Shown here piece after piece: positions 34,470-45,211 of a DNA stretch of 64,000 nt (the stretch's first letter is position 1; every line of letters begins with the position of its first letter). The translations under genes and the position numbers were made by a program. The notes under the pieces were generated by a model, which was not told the origin of the DNA, did no database searches, and was given only the letters and a program-made list of their open reading frames with translations. Source of the DNA: Polyangiaceae bacterium (GTDB taxonomy: Bacteria; Myxococcota_A; Polyangia; Polyangiales; Polyangiaceae); contig JAWKRG010000006.1 in assembly GCA_041389725.1 (NCBI GenBank), forward strand, positions 248,001-312,000. The letters run 5' to 3'.

Positions 34470-36173
34470 ATGGCAGTCCGCAGCAACAAAAAACCCTCTC
34501 GCAAGAACGCCCCGTCCCGAAAAGCGGCACCGAGCCGCGGCAAGGGCACGGCGACGCATCGCGTCAAGAAGGCCAAGCCCAAGGCAAAAGCCAAGGTGAA
34601 GCCCAAGGCTGCCAAGGCCAGCGCCAAGCCCAAGGCGAAGCCGAAAGCCAAAGCCAGCGCGTCAAAGGCGAAAGCCAAAGGTGCGAAGTCGCCCCCCAAG
34701 GGCAAGGCCAAGCCCAGCCCGCGCAAGGCGCCCACGCCTGCCCAGGCGAAGAAGGCTCGGGAGCGCGAACGCGCCCTCGCCCAGCGCGAGAAAGAGCGGG
34801 CCAAGAAGGAGAAGCAACGCCTCGCCCTGCAAGCGCAACGCGAACGCGAACGCGCGAAGAAGGAAAAGGAGCGCGAGCGGCTCAAGCGCGACCGCGACCG
34901 CGAGCAGGCACGCAAAGCGAAAGAGCGCGAGCGCGAGCGCCTGCTCGCGCAAAAAGCGAAGGAGGCGGAACGCAAGGCCAAGGAAGCCGAGCGCGAGCGC
35001 CAACGCAAGGAGCGAGAAGCCGAACGCGCGCAACGCGAGGCCGAACGCGAGGAAGCCCGGCGCGCAAAGGAAGAGGAACGCGCGCGGCGCGACGCCGAGC
35101 GCGAAGCCTATCGCAAGGCGAAAGAGGCGGAGCGCGAACGCCTGCGCAAGGAGCGCGAAGCGGCCAAACGTGCTCTCGAGGGCCGAGTTGCACAAGCCAC
35201 GCGGCGCGCACAGCGCGTGTCCGGCGTCGGCGGCCGCGGGTCGACTACGCGCGTGTATCGCCCCGACGCCATCCCCAACCAATCAGGCACGCGGCGCCAG
35301 GCCACCGACGACGATCTCAGTCGCCATGCTCGGCCGCAAGCGGCGGAGATTTCCACCCCCGCGACGCCTCCGCCAGCGCCGCCTCCTCCCCCACCGCCGC
35401 CGGTACCGGAGCACCTGGACGAGCGCTACACCTTGGTCAAGCAGCGCTTGGAGGAGACCCCTGAGTCCTTCCGCCACGAGTATGCCGAGAGCTTCGACAT
35501 GTCGTGGATCTATCACGACAGTGCCCTCGAAGGCGTGGTCTACACCTACGCCGAGCTGAAGACGGCGATCGATCCCAGCATCACGGTGGTGCCCGACTCG
35601 AGCTTGCAGCCCGTCTGCGAGGAGATCCGTCGCCACAAGGCCGCCCTCGACATGGCGCGAGACCTCGGCGAAAAGAAGCGTGCCCCCATCAACGTGGATT
35701 TGATCAAGAAGATCTACCTGGTGCTACATCCCGACGACGGAGACTTGAAGAGCGTCAAGTACCGCAAGGACATCCCGCAGCACCGCCTCTACTTCCACGA
35801 GTACGCGCCTCCCGACAAGATCGCCTATCGTGTGCGACAGGTAGTGGACTGGATCAATGGCCCCGAGGCCAAGAAGATCAAGGACCCGGTGCGCATTGCC
35901 GCTCGCGCTCACTACGATCTCGTACGAGTATTTCCCTTTGCCCAGGACAGCGGCAAGGTGGCTCGCCTGCTGATGAACATCCTCTTGCTGCGCGCGGGCT
36001 ACCCTCCGGCGATCATTCATTCCACGGAACGGCAGCGCTACTACGACGCGTTGAAGGGCTCGCTGCCCACCATCGTGAACATGGTGCGAGACGCCATGAA
36101 GAACGGCATGGCCAGCATCGAAAAGCGTCTGGACGACCACGCCGCCGCCAGCCGCAACTTCACCACCCAGTAG
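34470..36173 (+). CDS. Large Fic-domain protein with degenerate catalytic motif and Lys/Glu/Arg-rich N-terminus
   Basis: A 567-residue protein. Residues 1-95 are Lys/Ala/Ser/Pro-rich like a histone H1 tail. Residues 96-240 are an almost uninterrupted charged helix of REREK-type repeats. A Pro-rich linker (295-312) follows. The C-terminal 250 residues have a Fic-like fold: SALEGVVYTYAEL near 351 resembles the inhibitory S/TxxxE(G/N) helix, and the signature region reads FPFAQDSGKVARLLMN at 488-503. In active Fic enzymes this is HPFx(D/E)GNGRxxR; here the His is Phe, Gly is Asp, Asn is Ser and the first Arg is Lys. It may be inactive or act in another way. It lies after map. Confidence 0.8.
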   Translation: MAVRSNKKPSRKNAPSRKAAPSRGKGTATHRVKKAKPKAKAKVKPKAAKASAKPKAKPKAKASASKAKAKGAKSPPKGKAKPSPRKAPTPAQAKKARERERALAQREKERAKKEKQRLALQAQRERERAKKEKERERLKRDRDREQARKAKERERERLLAQKAKEAERKAKEAERERQRKEREAERAQREAEREEARRAKEEERARRDAEREAYRKAKEAERERLRKEREAAKRALEGRVAQATRRAQRVSGVGGRGSTTRVYRPDAIPNQSGTRRQATDDDLSRHARPQAAEISTPATPPPAPPPPPPPPVPEHLDERYTLVKQRLEETPESFRHEYAESFDMSWIYHDSALEGVVYTYAELKTAIDPSITVVPDSSLQPVCEEIRRHKAALDMARDLGEKKRAPINVDLIKKIYLVLHPDDGDLKSVKYRKDIPQHRLYFHEYAPPDKIAYRVRQVVDWINGPEAKKIKDPVRIAARAHYDLVRVFPFAQDSGKVARLLMNILLLRAGYPPAIIHSTERQRYYDALKGSLPTIVNMVRDAMKNGMASIEKRLDDHAAASRNFTTQ

Positions 36174-36220
36174 CCCGCCCGGCGAACGGGTAAACGTCTT
36201 CCAACCTGACGCGCCATCAA

Positions 36221-36336
36221 CCGCAGAGACGCAACGAGCGCCAAGATCCGCCAAGGGCGTGGGTCAAGTGCTCGCCACCGCAGTTCCAACCAAACCAACC
36301 TCTTGGCGAGTCTCCGCGCTCTTGGCGTCGTTGCGG
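36221..36336. repeat. Imperfect palindromic intergenic element
   Basis: Two 35-base arms (36221-36255 and 36302-36336) are inverted copies that match at 27 of 35 positions by direct comparison. A 46-base spacer separates them. The arm sequence with CCGCAGAGACGC and CGCCAAG resembles a dispersed inverted repeat I recall from other bacterial genomes. It lies in the 252-base gap between the convergent Fic and TolC genes. No transposase or flanking duplication was seen. Confidence 0.7.
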
Positions 36337-36425
36337 CAAATGCAACCTTGCCGGTCGCTTCGACGTAGCCACTTCGGGACTTGGCGTCCTGGCCGCGAGC
36401 GAAACGTAGCCCGTCGCGAGGACGG

Positions 36426-37787
36426 CTAGGAGCCCTGTGCGCCGACGCTGTCCCAGCCAGTCGCGAGTGCCAACTTCGAGACCGCAAGGTTGTAGTCGAA
36501 CACCGCTGACATGTAGGCGAAGCGCTTGAGAGCGTATTCTTTCGCCGGGTCGACGATGTCTTCGTCCTCGAAGGTGCCGATGTCGATGCCTTGCTGCACC
36601 TTGATCAGCCACTGCTTGGCCAGGCGCAGCGCGCGTTGTTGGGCATCCAGTCGACGCTTGGCGGAGCGCGCTTCTGCAAACGCCTCTTCCACCTCGACCG
36701 CGACGCCCCCCGTGGCGTAGCGCTCCGTCGCCCGCATCTCTTCGAGCTGCGCCTCAGCCTGCGCCACTCGCGCCGACTGAGGCAGAAAATCGAGCTTCCA
36801 CCGCAGCACGAGGGCGGCGCCGTAGTGGAAGTAGTTGCCCGGATCCTGGACGTAGGGATTGGTCTGATCGGTGACCTCCGGTGCCCGCGCCCATTTGGCG
36901 CTGAGGCCCAGACCCAGGTCGGGGTAGTAGCGCGCTCGCTCCACGCGAAGCTGCGCACGCCGAGCCAGAACGCCGGCGCGCGCCATGTTGACTTCGGGTC
37001 GGAACAACTGGGCGGCCTTCAGATAGCGCGGCAGCGGTCCCAGAGTGTGCGGGTGCCGTTTCAGCGGCTCGTCGGGGATGTCGAAACGGCCCCGAGCCCC
37101 GGTCAGAAAGCGCAGGCCTGCCAAGGCAATGCGTTCGTGCTGCTCGGCCTCGCTTTCTTTGGCTTCTAGATCGGCCTGATACATCTTCAGTTTGATCAGC
37201 TCGATGTCGTCGCCTTCCCCCTCGTCGACGCGCTTGCTCATGCGCACCACGTACTTGTCGATGCGCTGCCGGGCCTCGCGAATCAGCGTCAAGGAATCCC
37301 GCGCGAGTTGGGTGCCGTAGTAGGCCTTGCGCACCATCATCTGGACCTGGTTCTTCTCCTTCTTGACTTCGTGCTCGCCCACCTTCACCTGTGCGTCGGC
37401 GGCGTCCCACAAGTTGCTGATCTTGCCGAAGGTCCAGAGCGGGACCGCACCCTCGATGCCAACTTGCCAGGCCAAAGCCATGTTGGACGTCAGCGATGCG
37501 TCGGTGTTCGGACTGTAGATGCTCGTTCCCCGCACCGTTGGCGCAGGTCCGATACCCGCCGTCAGGGAGAACTCGCTGTAGGGCTGGGTCTTGGCCTGCC
37601 AGAGTTGCGCACGCTTGTACCCGAGGCGAGCGTTTGCCTCGGCGATCTTGGGGTGGTTCTGGCTCGCCATGCGCAGACAGGTGCGCAGGTCATAGACGCT
37701 GCGCGTCCTCACCGCGGGCTCGGCACCCACCGGTGTGGCGAGCAGGGCGGAAGCCACCAGGCAAACTACAGAAAAGCCAAAGCGCAT
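36426..37787 (-). CDS. TolC-family outer-membrane efflux protein
   Basis: A 453-residue outer-membrane channel protein. A signal peptide ends near residue 22 (VGAEP). Two similar halves follow, each with long helical coiled-coil stretches. The first includes KAYYGTQLARDSLTLIREARQRIDKY, and the second EVNMARAGVLARRAQLRVERARYYPDLGLGL, the typical repeat point of TolC. It would pair with an inner-membrane transporter and periplasmic adaptor, neither of which is visible here. A sigma-54 regulator lies just upstream. Confidence 0.9.
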   Translation of the reverse strand: MRFGFSVVCLVASALLATPVGAEPAVRTRSVYDLRTCLRMASQNHPKIAEANARLGYKRAQLWQAKTQPYSEFSLTAGIGPAPTVRGTSIYSPNTDASLTSNMALAWQVGIEGAVPLWTFGKISNLWDAADAQVKVGEHEVKKEKNQVQMMVRKAYYGTQLARDSLTLIREARQRIDKYVVRMSKRVDEGEGDDIELIKLKMYQADLEAKESEAEQHERIALAGLRFLTGARGRFDIPDEPLKRHPHTLGPLPRYLKAAQLFRPEVNMARAGVLARRAQLRVERARYYPDLGLGLSAKWARAPEVTDQTNPYVQDPGNYFHYGAALVLRWKLDFLPQSARVAQAEAQLEEMRATERYATGGVAVEVEEAFAEARSAKRRLDAQQRALRLAKQWLIKVQQGIDIGTFEDEDIVDPAKEYALKRFAYMSAVFDYNLAVSKLALATGWDSVGAQGS

Positions 37788-37801
37788 GCGTCGCTACCCT
37801 A

Positions 37802-39270
<1,469 letters not shown>

Positions 39271-39274
<4 letters not shown>

Positions 39275-40407
39275 TCGCTCCCCCGGCGCCCACCTCCGGA
39301 AGGCGGCTTGTCGGAACGAAAGCGGCGCGAGCTAGGAGGTCGCGACGACGGTCGAAGCGGTCCACGGCCAGCCTCCGGGTCTGCTTCGCCCTCGCCGACC
39401 ACGGGGGTGTACAGGTAGCCGTGTTGCTGGAACACGCAGATGCGATTGCCTCCGTCGCGCTTGGCTTGATGGAGCGCCGCATCAGCCGAGCGCAACAGTG
39501 CGTCTTTGGTGCGCACGTCGCGCGACGGGAACAGCGCCACCCCAACCGAGAGAGTCATGCGGAAGGGTCGCGCGGCTTCGCCAAAGAACGTGCGCTCGCC
39601 CACCTCACGCCAAATGCGCTCGGCAACCGTGACGGACCCCGCAAAGTGCGTACTAGGCAACACGACGAGGAACTCGTCACCACCGAAGCGCGCAACGACG
39701 TCCACGTCTCGAACCGTACGCCGAATGCTGTCGGCGACGCCGCGAATCACCATGTCGCCAGCAGGGCGCCCGTCTGCGTCGTTGGTGGACTGCAGTCGAT
39801 CGATGTCGATCACGATGCAGGCCAAGGGATCGTGATAGCGCTCGGCGCGCTTGAATTCCTCGCTGAGGCGCGTGTGCAGGTAGCGATAGTTGTAAAGACC
39901 GGTCAAGTCGTCGTGTACGCTGAGCTCCTCCAGCTTGGAGCGCGCGCGCGCGACATGGTCATGCAGCTTTTTGATGCGCAGCATGGCCTCGACACGCGCG
40001 AGCAGCTCGCGTTCGTCGAAAGGCTTGCACACGTAGTCATCGGCGCCGATCCGCAGGCCTTCCACGCGACTGGCCGTGTCGGTCTTCACCGTGACCAATA
40101 CGACCGGCAAGAACGTCTCCGCGGTCATGCCCTTGAGTAGGCGACAGGCTTCGAGGCCGGTCAGCTTGGGCATCAGGATGTCCAACAGCACCAAGTCCAC
40201 ACCACCCCGGCCCGCCCGCTCGACGGCCGCTTGACCGTCCTCGACGGTCTCGACCTTGAAGCCGTTGGTGCGCAGAATGTTGGCGAGCATTTCGCGCGTC
40301 AGGCGGTCGTCGTCGGCCACGACGATCGTGGAACCGACCACAGAGCGCGACACGGGCCCCCCGGAAATGGGCGGCTCGCTGGCAAGCGGGGCATCGCTGT
40401 CCGACAC
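39271..40407 (-). CDS. Response regulator with GGDEF (diguanylate cyclase) domain
   Basis: A 378-residue PleD-like protein that makes cyclic-di-GMP. The receiver domain has Asp76 (DLVLLDILMP). GGDEF is exact at 242-246 (RFGGDEFLVVL), with an RxxD product-inhibition site at 233-236 (RDVD), five residues before it. The substrate-binding region DIDRLQSTNDADGRPAGD keeps key Asn and Asp residues, although the usual FK and GH are altered. An Arg/Ser/Pro-rich tail ends the protein. The stop overlaps the sigma-54 regulator start. Confidence 0.95.
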
Positions 40408-40482
40408 GAGGGGAGCCTAACACTACCCCGCGACGGAAAGCAGCGCGCTCTGCGATTCCCTGGGGAATTGCAGACACGAGAC

Positions 40483-40499
40483 GCGGGATCGGATCCCGC
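40483..40499 (-). terminator. Palindrome after the LptD-like gene
   Basis: GCGGGATC and GATCCCGC flank one base, within the 113-base gap after the LptD-like stop and before the GGDEF gene. As RNA it can form a 6-base stem with a 5-base loop. There is no U-tract. Confidence 0.3.
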
Positions 40500-40520
40500 C
40501 AAGACTCCTCGACACGAGGC

Positions 40521-42371
40521 CTAGGGCATCAAGTCCACGGTGACCATCACGTCCACTCCACCGCGGCCGATGCGCCGCCCCCCCGCAGCAGCCACGGCGA
40601 GGCAGTCGCAACGATGCCGATATGCCGTGACGCCTCCCACGCCAAGGAGCCGTCCCGACATCAGATCGGCGTCGACCTGAGCGGCGCTGGAGAGCCATTG
40701 CGCCCACGCCAGCGTGGCACCGCCGCCGGTGCTCCAGCCCGACCCTTCCAAGGGCGCAAAGGGCAACGCATCGTGATCCTCCCGGGTGACGTAGCGCGCG
40801 AATCCGGACTGACCTTGGGTGCCCTCGACGTGACCGTGCAGTGCAAAGCGCCGCAGACTGCCGAGGCGAATCCGCGCCAGCACCTCGCGCTCGGCTGCGT
40901 CCTGGCTCTGGGCGACGTCCGCCGAGGCGGCGGCATACTCGAAGTCGCCCACTACTCGCGTCCCAAACCACGTTGCTGCGGTGTCCTCGTCCGACAGCTG
41001 TCCGCCGCGCACCGTCGCAGAGAGCCCGCTGCCGCTCGCCCAGCGACCCAAGTGCGTCGAGACGCCCGCGAGCGCCACGAGGCGGCGGGATTCCAGGGGC
41101 ACGCGCGTGAAGCCCTCGCGCGATGCCTGACGCACCCATCCCTGCAGATGAGGCTCGACGCGGTGAGTCCACCCTGAGGCCGTCCAGTGGCGCTCCAAGG
41201 GCAAGGCCACACGCCCCTTCCCGCTGAGCCAACCCGCTCGTCCGCCGTCGCGTTCGCGCTGCTCGCTGAGCGCGCCTTGCCCCAGACCAATCGTGGCCTC
41301 GACGGGACCAACAGGCCCGGCCAGGACCAGCTCGCCGCGCTGGAGGACGAGGCTCGTGGCCTGGGTGCCATCGTCGAGACTCCAGGCGCGCGACTCCAAC
41401 GCAGCGCTGACGACGGGGGCGGGCGCCGCGTGGATCGCGGCGTAGGCAGTGGGGCCCACACTCCAGGGGTCTTCCAACGCTGCGCCGCGCGGGCTCACGC
41501 TGCTGCCGCCGAGCCCCAGGGCCAGCGCGCCCGTCGCGGCCTGGGCCTCGAGCTCGACGCGATCGAAACGCTGCGCGGCCGGTGCCAGCGCCGGGATGGA
41601 GCGTCGGGCTCGCGTCCCACGCGCCAAGTCCGCGCGCCATGTCACTGCGCCCGTTGGCTTCGCGTCCGCGTGGCCGATCGCGTCGAGCTTCAGCACGCTT
41701 TGCTGCAGATGGTCCCAGCCGAAGCGCGTGGTGGTGCTCTCGCTCGCCAGCGTCGCCTCGATGTCCACTCCGCCGCGCACGTATCCACCCGCACGAACAT
41801 CCGTCACGACACGCTTGCCGAGGGGGACATGCACGCCGGCTCCCGCAAATAGGCCGTCGTCACCGCGCCACGCCACCGTCGGTGGCAAGAGGCCGAGGCG
41901 CTCCCGCGAGCGCAGCCACAGCACGGGCAGGTAGAACACCGGCACGCCTCCGACGTAGAGCGTGGGATCTTCGATCAACAGATCCGTCGGCGGCGCGACG
42001 AGAGCGGACGAGAACCCGAACTGCACAGGAGAGTCGGGACAGGGACAGAAGGAGACTCGCCCCGGACCTTCGGTCTCGACGCCGCGAGGCCCCCGTTTCA
42101 AACGCAGATGCTGGCTCCGCAGACGATAGCGATCGACGCAGATCTCCACGTCTTCGTGCAGCTCCAGGGTGGACATGCCCACGTCGACGTCGACCCGGCC
42201 CGCGCGGAAATCGACGTAAGTCGTTCCATCCCGCACTTCCGCTGGAGCGCAGAGGCGCCGCGAGGGTTCGGAGGGCGGCGTGGCGCCCGACGCTGGTTCG
42301 GCTGCATAGGCTGACCGACTCGGGGTCAGCAGAGCGAGAGCGAGGGCAGCAACGCCCGCAGCACGGATCAC
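40521..42371 (-). CDS. LptD-like outer-membrane LPS assembly protein
   Basis: A 616-residue outer-membrane protein. Signal peptide to about residue 24. The OstA/LptA-like part has VDFRAGRVDVDV and DRYRLRSQHLRLKRGP, followed by the diagnostic LptD segment DPTLYVGGVPVFYLPVLWLRS and LGLLPPTVAWRGDDG. The rest is beta-barrel-like with alternating strands. The GTG at 42371 overlaps the upstream AMIN-like gene stop (GTGA). The family role is insertion of lipopolysaccharide into the outer membrane. lptE is not recognised here. Confidence 0.82.
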   Translation of the reverse strand: MIRAAGVAALALALLTPSRSAYAAEPASGATPPSEPSRRLCAPAEVRDGTTYVDFRAGRVDVDVGMSTLELHEDVEICVDRYRLRSQHLRLKRGPRGVETEGPGRVSFCPCPDSPVQFGFSSALVAPPTDLLIEDPTLYVGGVPVFYLPVLWLRSRERLGLLPPTVAWRGDDGLFAGAGVHVPLGKRVVTDVRAGGYVRGGVDIEATLASESTTTRFGWDHLQQSVLKLDAIGHADAKPTGAVTWRADLARGTRARRSIPALAPAAQRFDRVELEAQAATGALALGLGGSSVSPRGAALEDPWSVGPTAYAAIHAAPAPVVSAALESRAWSLDDGTQATSLVLQRGELVLAGPVGPVEATIGLGQGALSEQRERDGGRAGWLSGKGRVALPLERHWTASGWTHRVEPHLQGWVRQASREGFTRVPLESRRLVALAGVSTHLGRWASGSGLSATVRGGQLSDEDTAATWFGTRVVGDFEYAAASADVAQSQDAAEREVLARIRLGSLRRFALHGHVEGTQGQSGFARYVTREDHDALPFAPLEGSGWSTGGGATLAWAQWLSSAAQVDADLMSGRLLGVGGVTAYRHRCDCLAVAAAGGRRIGRGGVDVMVTVDLMP

Positions 42372-43012
42372 TTCCCTCGCGCGCGACGCGGCAGCTGCCG
42401 GAATGGTGCGTCGCTGTAGCGACGCTGTGCCTTGGGCAGCTGGATGCGGAGCACCATGAGTCCGCCAGGGCCGTCGTCGATCTTGTGGACCGGATTCGGC
42501 GTGTTCTCGCGCATCGTGAGCACCAGCTGGGCGCCGTTCTTGTCTCGTCGCAAGCGCGCACTGCGCAGGGGCGTGTCGAAGTACTCGGTCAGCAGCGCGC
42601 GCGTGTTGTTGAACACCGCGATGTCCGCGCCCGTGAGCACGTAGGTGACTTGCCCCGCAGCGGCACTCACCTGCACGGGGACCTTCTTGCTGACGTAGAC
42701 CCACACCTGACTCGTGCCGTCAGCGAGCATCATGAAGCCCGGGTACGTGGCAATCGGCGCGTTGGGATCGATCTTGCGGGCGCGGCGGTAGCGCCGACGC
42801 GGCTTGTCGGTCCAGCTAGAGCCAAGCGTGACCGACGGCTTCTTCTCCTCGGCCTTGTCGGCGGGCGCCTCTTCACTGCTCTGCGCAGGCGCGGCGGCCG
42901 GGGCGGACCCTTCCGCCTTCGCTTGTGCAAAGCCCTGGCTGGGCACGACCGCGCAGGCGGTCAGGACGAACCAAGGGGCAGCCCGACGACCAAGTCGATT
43001 CATCGAACCCAT
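42368..43012 (-). CDS. Secreted AMIN-like protein
   Basis: A 214-residue exported protein. The signal peptide ends at about residue 29 (SQGFAQA). A Pro/Ala/Glu linker follows. The C-terminal part has VWVYVSKKVPVQVSAAAG, LTGADIAVFNNTRALLTEYFDT and LRIQLPKAQ, in the order of AMIN domains, which bind peptidoglycan-associated or secretin partners. The match is loose. The stop overlaps the LptD-like start, so the two are coupled. An ATG at 43003 is an alternative start. Confidence 0.7.
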   Translation of the reverse strand: MGSMNRLGRRAAPWFVLTACAVVPSQGFAQAKAEGSAPAAAPAQSSEEAPADKAEEKKPSVTLGSSWTDKPRRRYRRARKIDPNAPIATYPGFMMLADGTSQVWVYVSKKVPVQVSAAAGQVTYVLTGADIAVFNNTRALLTEYFDTPLRSARLRRDKNGAQLVLTMRENTPNPVHKIDDGPGGLMVLRIQLPKAQRRYSDAPFRQLPRRARGK

Positions 43013-43116
43013 GGTCGCACGAGGGCGCAGCCTTGACCAGTCCGCCCCCGCCAGCCCCAGCCCAGGCCAGCGCCGTGCCGGCCTGCGCGGGTACTGGGAA
43101 GGCCCGCCGAGCCCGC

Positions 43117-44499
43117 TCAGCGCTTGGCGACGGAGGTTTGAGCCGGCGCCTTGGCGCTCTGCTTGGTTGCGCTCTGGTAGATCTTGTCGATGTTCGCCGT
43201 CAGCGTGGCGTAGACGCGAGCGTCGGGGCTGTAGAACATGTTGCGTCGCTTGCCATCGGGGCCCACCTGCAACGTGACGTTCGCGTAGCCCACGGCCACG
43301 TTCAGCTCGTCGATGGGGTCGACACTGACTTCGGGGTTGAACCAGGTCACCACCGAGAAGTTGTTGGGGTCGTTGACCTGCTGGGGCGTCTCACAGCCCG
43401 TCAGCACGTTGCAGACTGGCTTCGAGCTGTCGAACTCGTACTTCCACGACGGCCGCCACGAGAACAGCAACCCTAGCGACACTTTCTCTGCAATGGCGAT
43501 GTCCGCGAGGACGTCGACCGACGCTTCATGCTCCGCGAACGCGGCTCCGCCCAGTTGATCGCCGGGAGCGCTCCGACCGTCGGGCCCGAGGCGCACGCGC
43601 TCCAGGTCCGAGTTCGTCGGCTGTGTCGCCTGAGTGAACCAATGCTTGTAGCCGAGGCGCAGCGTGGCGCTCGCTGTCTGCAGCACGTCCGACTCGGTTC
43701 CCATCAACGGAACCTGCTGACCGACGAAGACCTGAGCTCCCGCGCTGAGGATGCGGCCATTGTTGGCGCTCACCTTGGACGTGGGGAACTGCAGCGTGGG
43801 AACGCGTGCGCCGAAGCTCGTGGACATGTCCCCGTCCTTTGCCAGCGTGCGAGAATACTGGGGAAAGATCGAGAAATCGCTGAAGGTCCACTCGCCTTGG
43901 TTCGTGGTGCTGTCGCTATTGGTGAACTCGCGAATCAAGTCGAGGCGCGCACGCAAGCTGATGCTTTGCTCCGCTTCTTCTTCCTCCCACAAGTAGTAGC
44001 GAGGCTGAAGCACGAAGGACATTTCGTAGGTGGGGTTTCGCGTCTGGATCTCCTGACCGACGCCCAGGGTCTCGGTCGTCACCGAGTGATCCCAACCGAA
44101 GCTCGTCCCGCGCCACGGAAGCTTCTCTTTCTTCTCCGCGGCGCCTGGGCCGGCCCCTGGCGCGCCGCCCTGATCGGCCTGCGCCGAAGTGCTCGCGCCA
44201 AAGCTGAACCCGGTCCCCGCGGGCGCCGGCTGTGCAGCAGGTGCCGTAGGTGCTGCGGTCGCAGTGCCTGGCTCGGCCGTAGGCTGGGCAGGAGGGGGCG
44301 TCGTGGGCGGAGGCGGCGCAGTCTCTTCCTTCTTCTCGCCCTCCGCTCCTTCTGCCGGCGGCGGAGTCTCCGGCGCGGCGGTGTCGCCTCCCTCGGCTGG
44401 CTTCTCTTCGGCAGGAGGGTCCTGGGCCCACGCCTGGGTCGTCACCAACAACGCAGAAGTCGACAGCGTTGCCCAAAGGTTCAAGAGTGCGCGCTTCAT
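43117..44499 (-). CDS. Outer-membrane beta-barrel protein
   Basis: A 460-residue predicted outer-membrane protein. Signal peptide MKRALLNLWATLSTSALLVTT to about 25, then a 90-residue Pro/Ala/Glu/Gly-rich linker. The C-terminal 330 residues have alternating beta strands (YEMSFVLQPRYYLWEEE, SISLRARLDLIREF, ASATLRLGYKHWF, NVAVGYANVTLQVG), a barrel pattern. AAAGGA precedes the ATG at 44499. The substrate is unknown. Confidence 0.82.
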   Translation of the reverse strand: MKRALLNLWATLSTSALLVTTQAWAQDPPAEEKPAEGGDTAAPETPPPAEGAEGEKKEETAPPPPTTPPPAQPTAEPGTATAAPTAPAAQPAPAGTGFSFGASTSAQADQGGAPGAGPGAAEKKEKLPWRGTSFGWDHSVTTETLGVGQEIQTRNPTYEMSFVLQPRYYLWEEEEAEQSISLRARLDLIREFTNSDSTTNQGEWTFSDFSIFPQYSRTLAKDGDMSTSFGARVPTLQFPTSKVSANNGRILSAGAQVFVGQQVPLMGTESDVLQTASATLRLGYKHWFTQATQPTNSDLERVRLGPDGRSAPGDQLGGAAFAEHEASVDVLADIAIAEKVSLGLLFSWRPSWKYEFDSSKPVCNVLTGCETPQQVNDPNNFSVVTWFNPEVSVDPIDELNVAVGYANVTLQVGPDGKRRNMFYSPDARVYATLTANIDKIYQSATKQSAKAPAQTSVAKR

Positions 44500-44792
44500 C
44501 GAATGGTCCTTTCTCCGCGGCCGTCGCCGCGCTCGCCCCACGGGTCCCGCGGTGGCGAAGTGGCCCCGAGGGCTTTCACGGAACGTTTCCCGAGTCAATT
44601 CGAGGTTGTGCACTACCCCGAACCCGCAGACACCTCCCGCCATTGCAGGATCCGTTCCTGAAGTTGCCTCACCAGCAAGTATTCGTATTTACACATCTAT
44701 TTTTCGCAGCACGCGTTTCCGTTACGGATCGCACGCCGAAAGTTCCCGTGGTCGTCGCGAACCTGACGGGGAGGCAGTATTAGTTTCCTCCC
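44500..44792. promoter_or_regulatory. Divergent intergenic region with AT-rich core
   Basis: The 293-base gap between the outer-membrane gene and the bactofilin gene is probably a two-way promoter region. Its most AT-rich part is about 44680-44710 (TATTCGTATTTACACATC), unusual here. No matching -35/-10 pair was found with confidence. Confidence 0.35.
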
Positions 44793-45137
44793 ATGGACGC
44801 GACCCTGCCGGCCACGGAAATCACCGCCCTGCTTGGGCACGGGACCCGCTTCGAAGGCAAGCTGCTCTTCGAAGGGCGCGTGCGCATCGACGGCGTTTTC
44901 CGAGGCGAGATACGAAGCGACGACGTGCTGATCATCGGCGAAGGCGCCGACGTGGAGGCCGAGATCGACGTCGCCACGGTGATCATCAAGGGCGGCAGCG
45001 TGAAGGGCAACGTTCGCGCGAGCAGCGCGATCGAGCTCTACGTGCCGGCGCGCGTCACCGGTGACCTGCACGCTCCGGAGATCTTCATGGACAAAGGCGT
45101 GCAGTTTTCCGGCAATTGCACGATGGCGCCCCTCTGA
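44793..45137 (+). CDS. Bactofilin
   Basis: A 114-residue bactofilin-type cytoskeletal protein. It has the beta-helix core with GTRFEGKLLFEGRVRIDGVFRG, DVLIIGEGADVEAEID, KGGSVKGNVRASSAIEL and VTGDLHAPEIFMDKGVQFSGN, each strand repeat ending in Gly or Asp. The ATG at 44793 is preceded by CCTCCC. The family polymerises into filaments that guide cell shape or envelope processes. Confidence 0.93.
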   Translation: MDATLPATEITALLGHGTRFEGKLLFEGRVRIDGVFRGEIRSDDVLIIGEGADVEAEIDVATVIIKGGSVKGNVRASSAIELYVPARVTGDLHAPEIFMDKGVQFSGNCTMAPL

Positions 45138-45211
45138 ACCTGGACGCTGGCGCTTCGTCGTGTACACCTGCAAAGGAAGGCAACGCGCTCGGGGGGCGTA
45201 TCAGGCACGTG

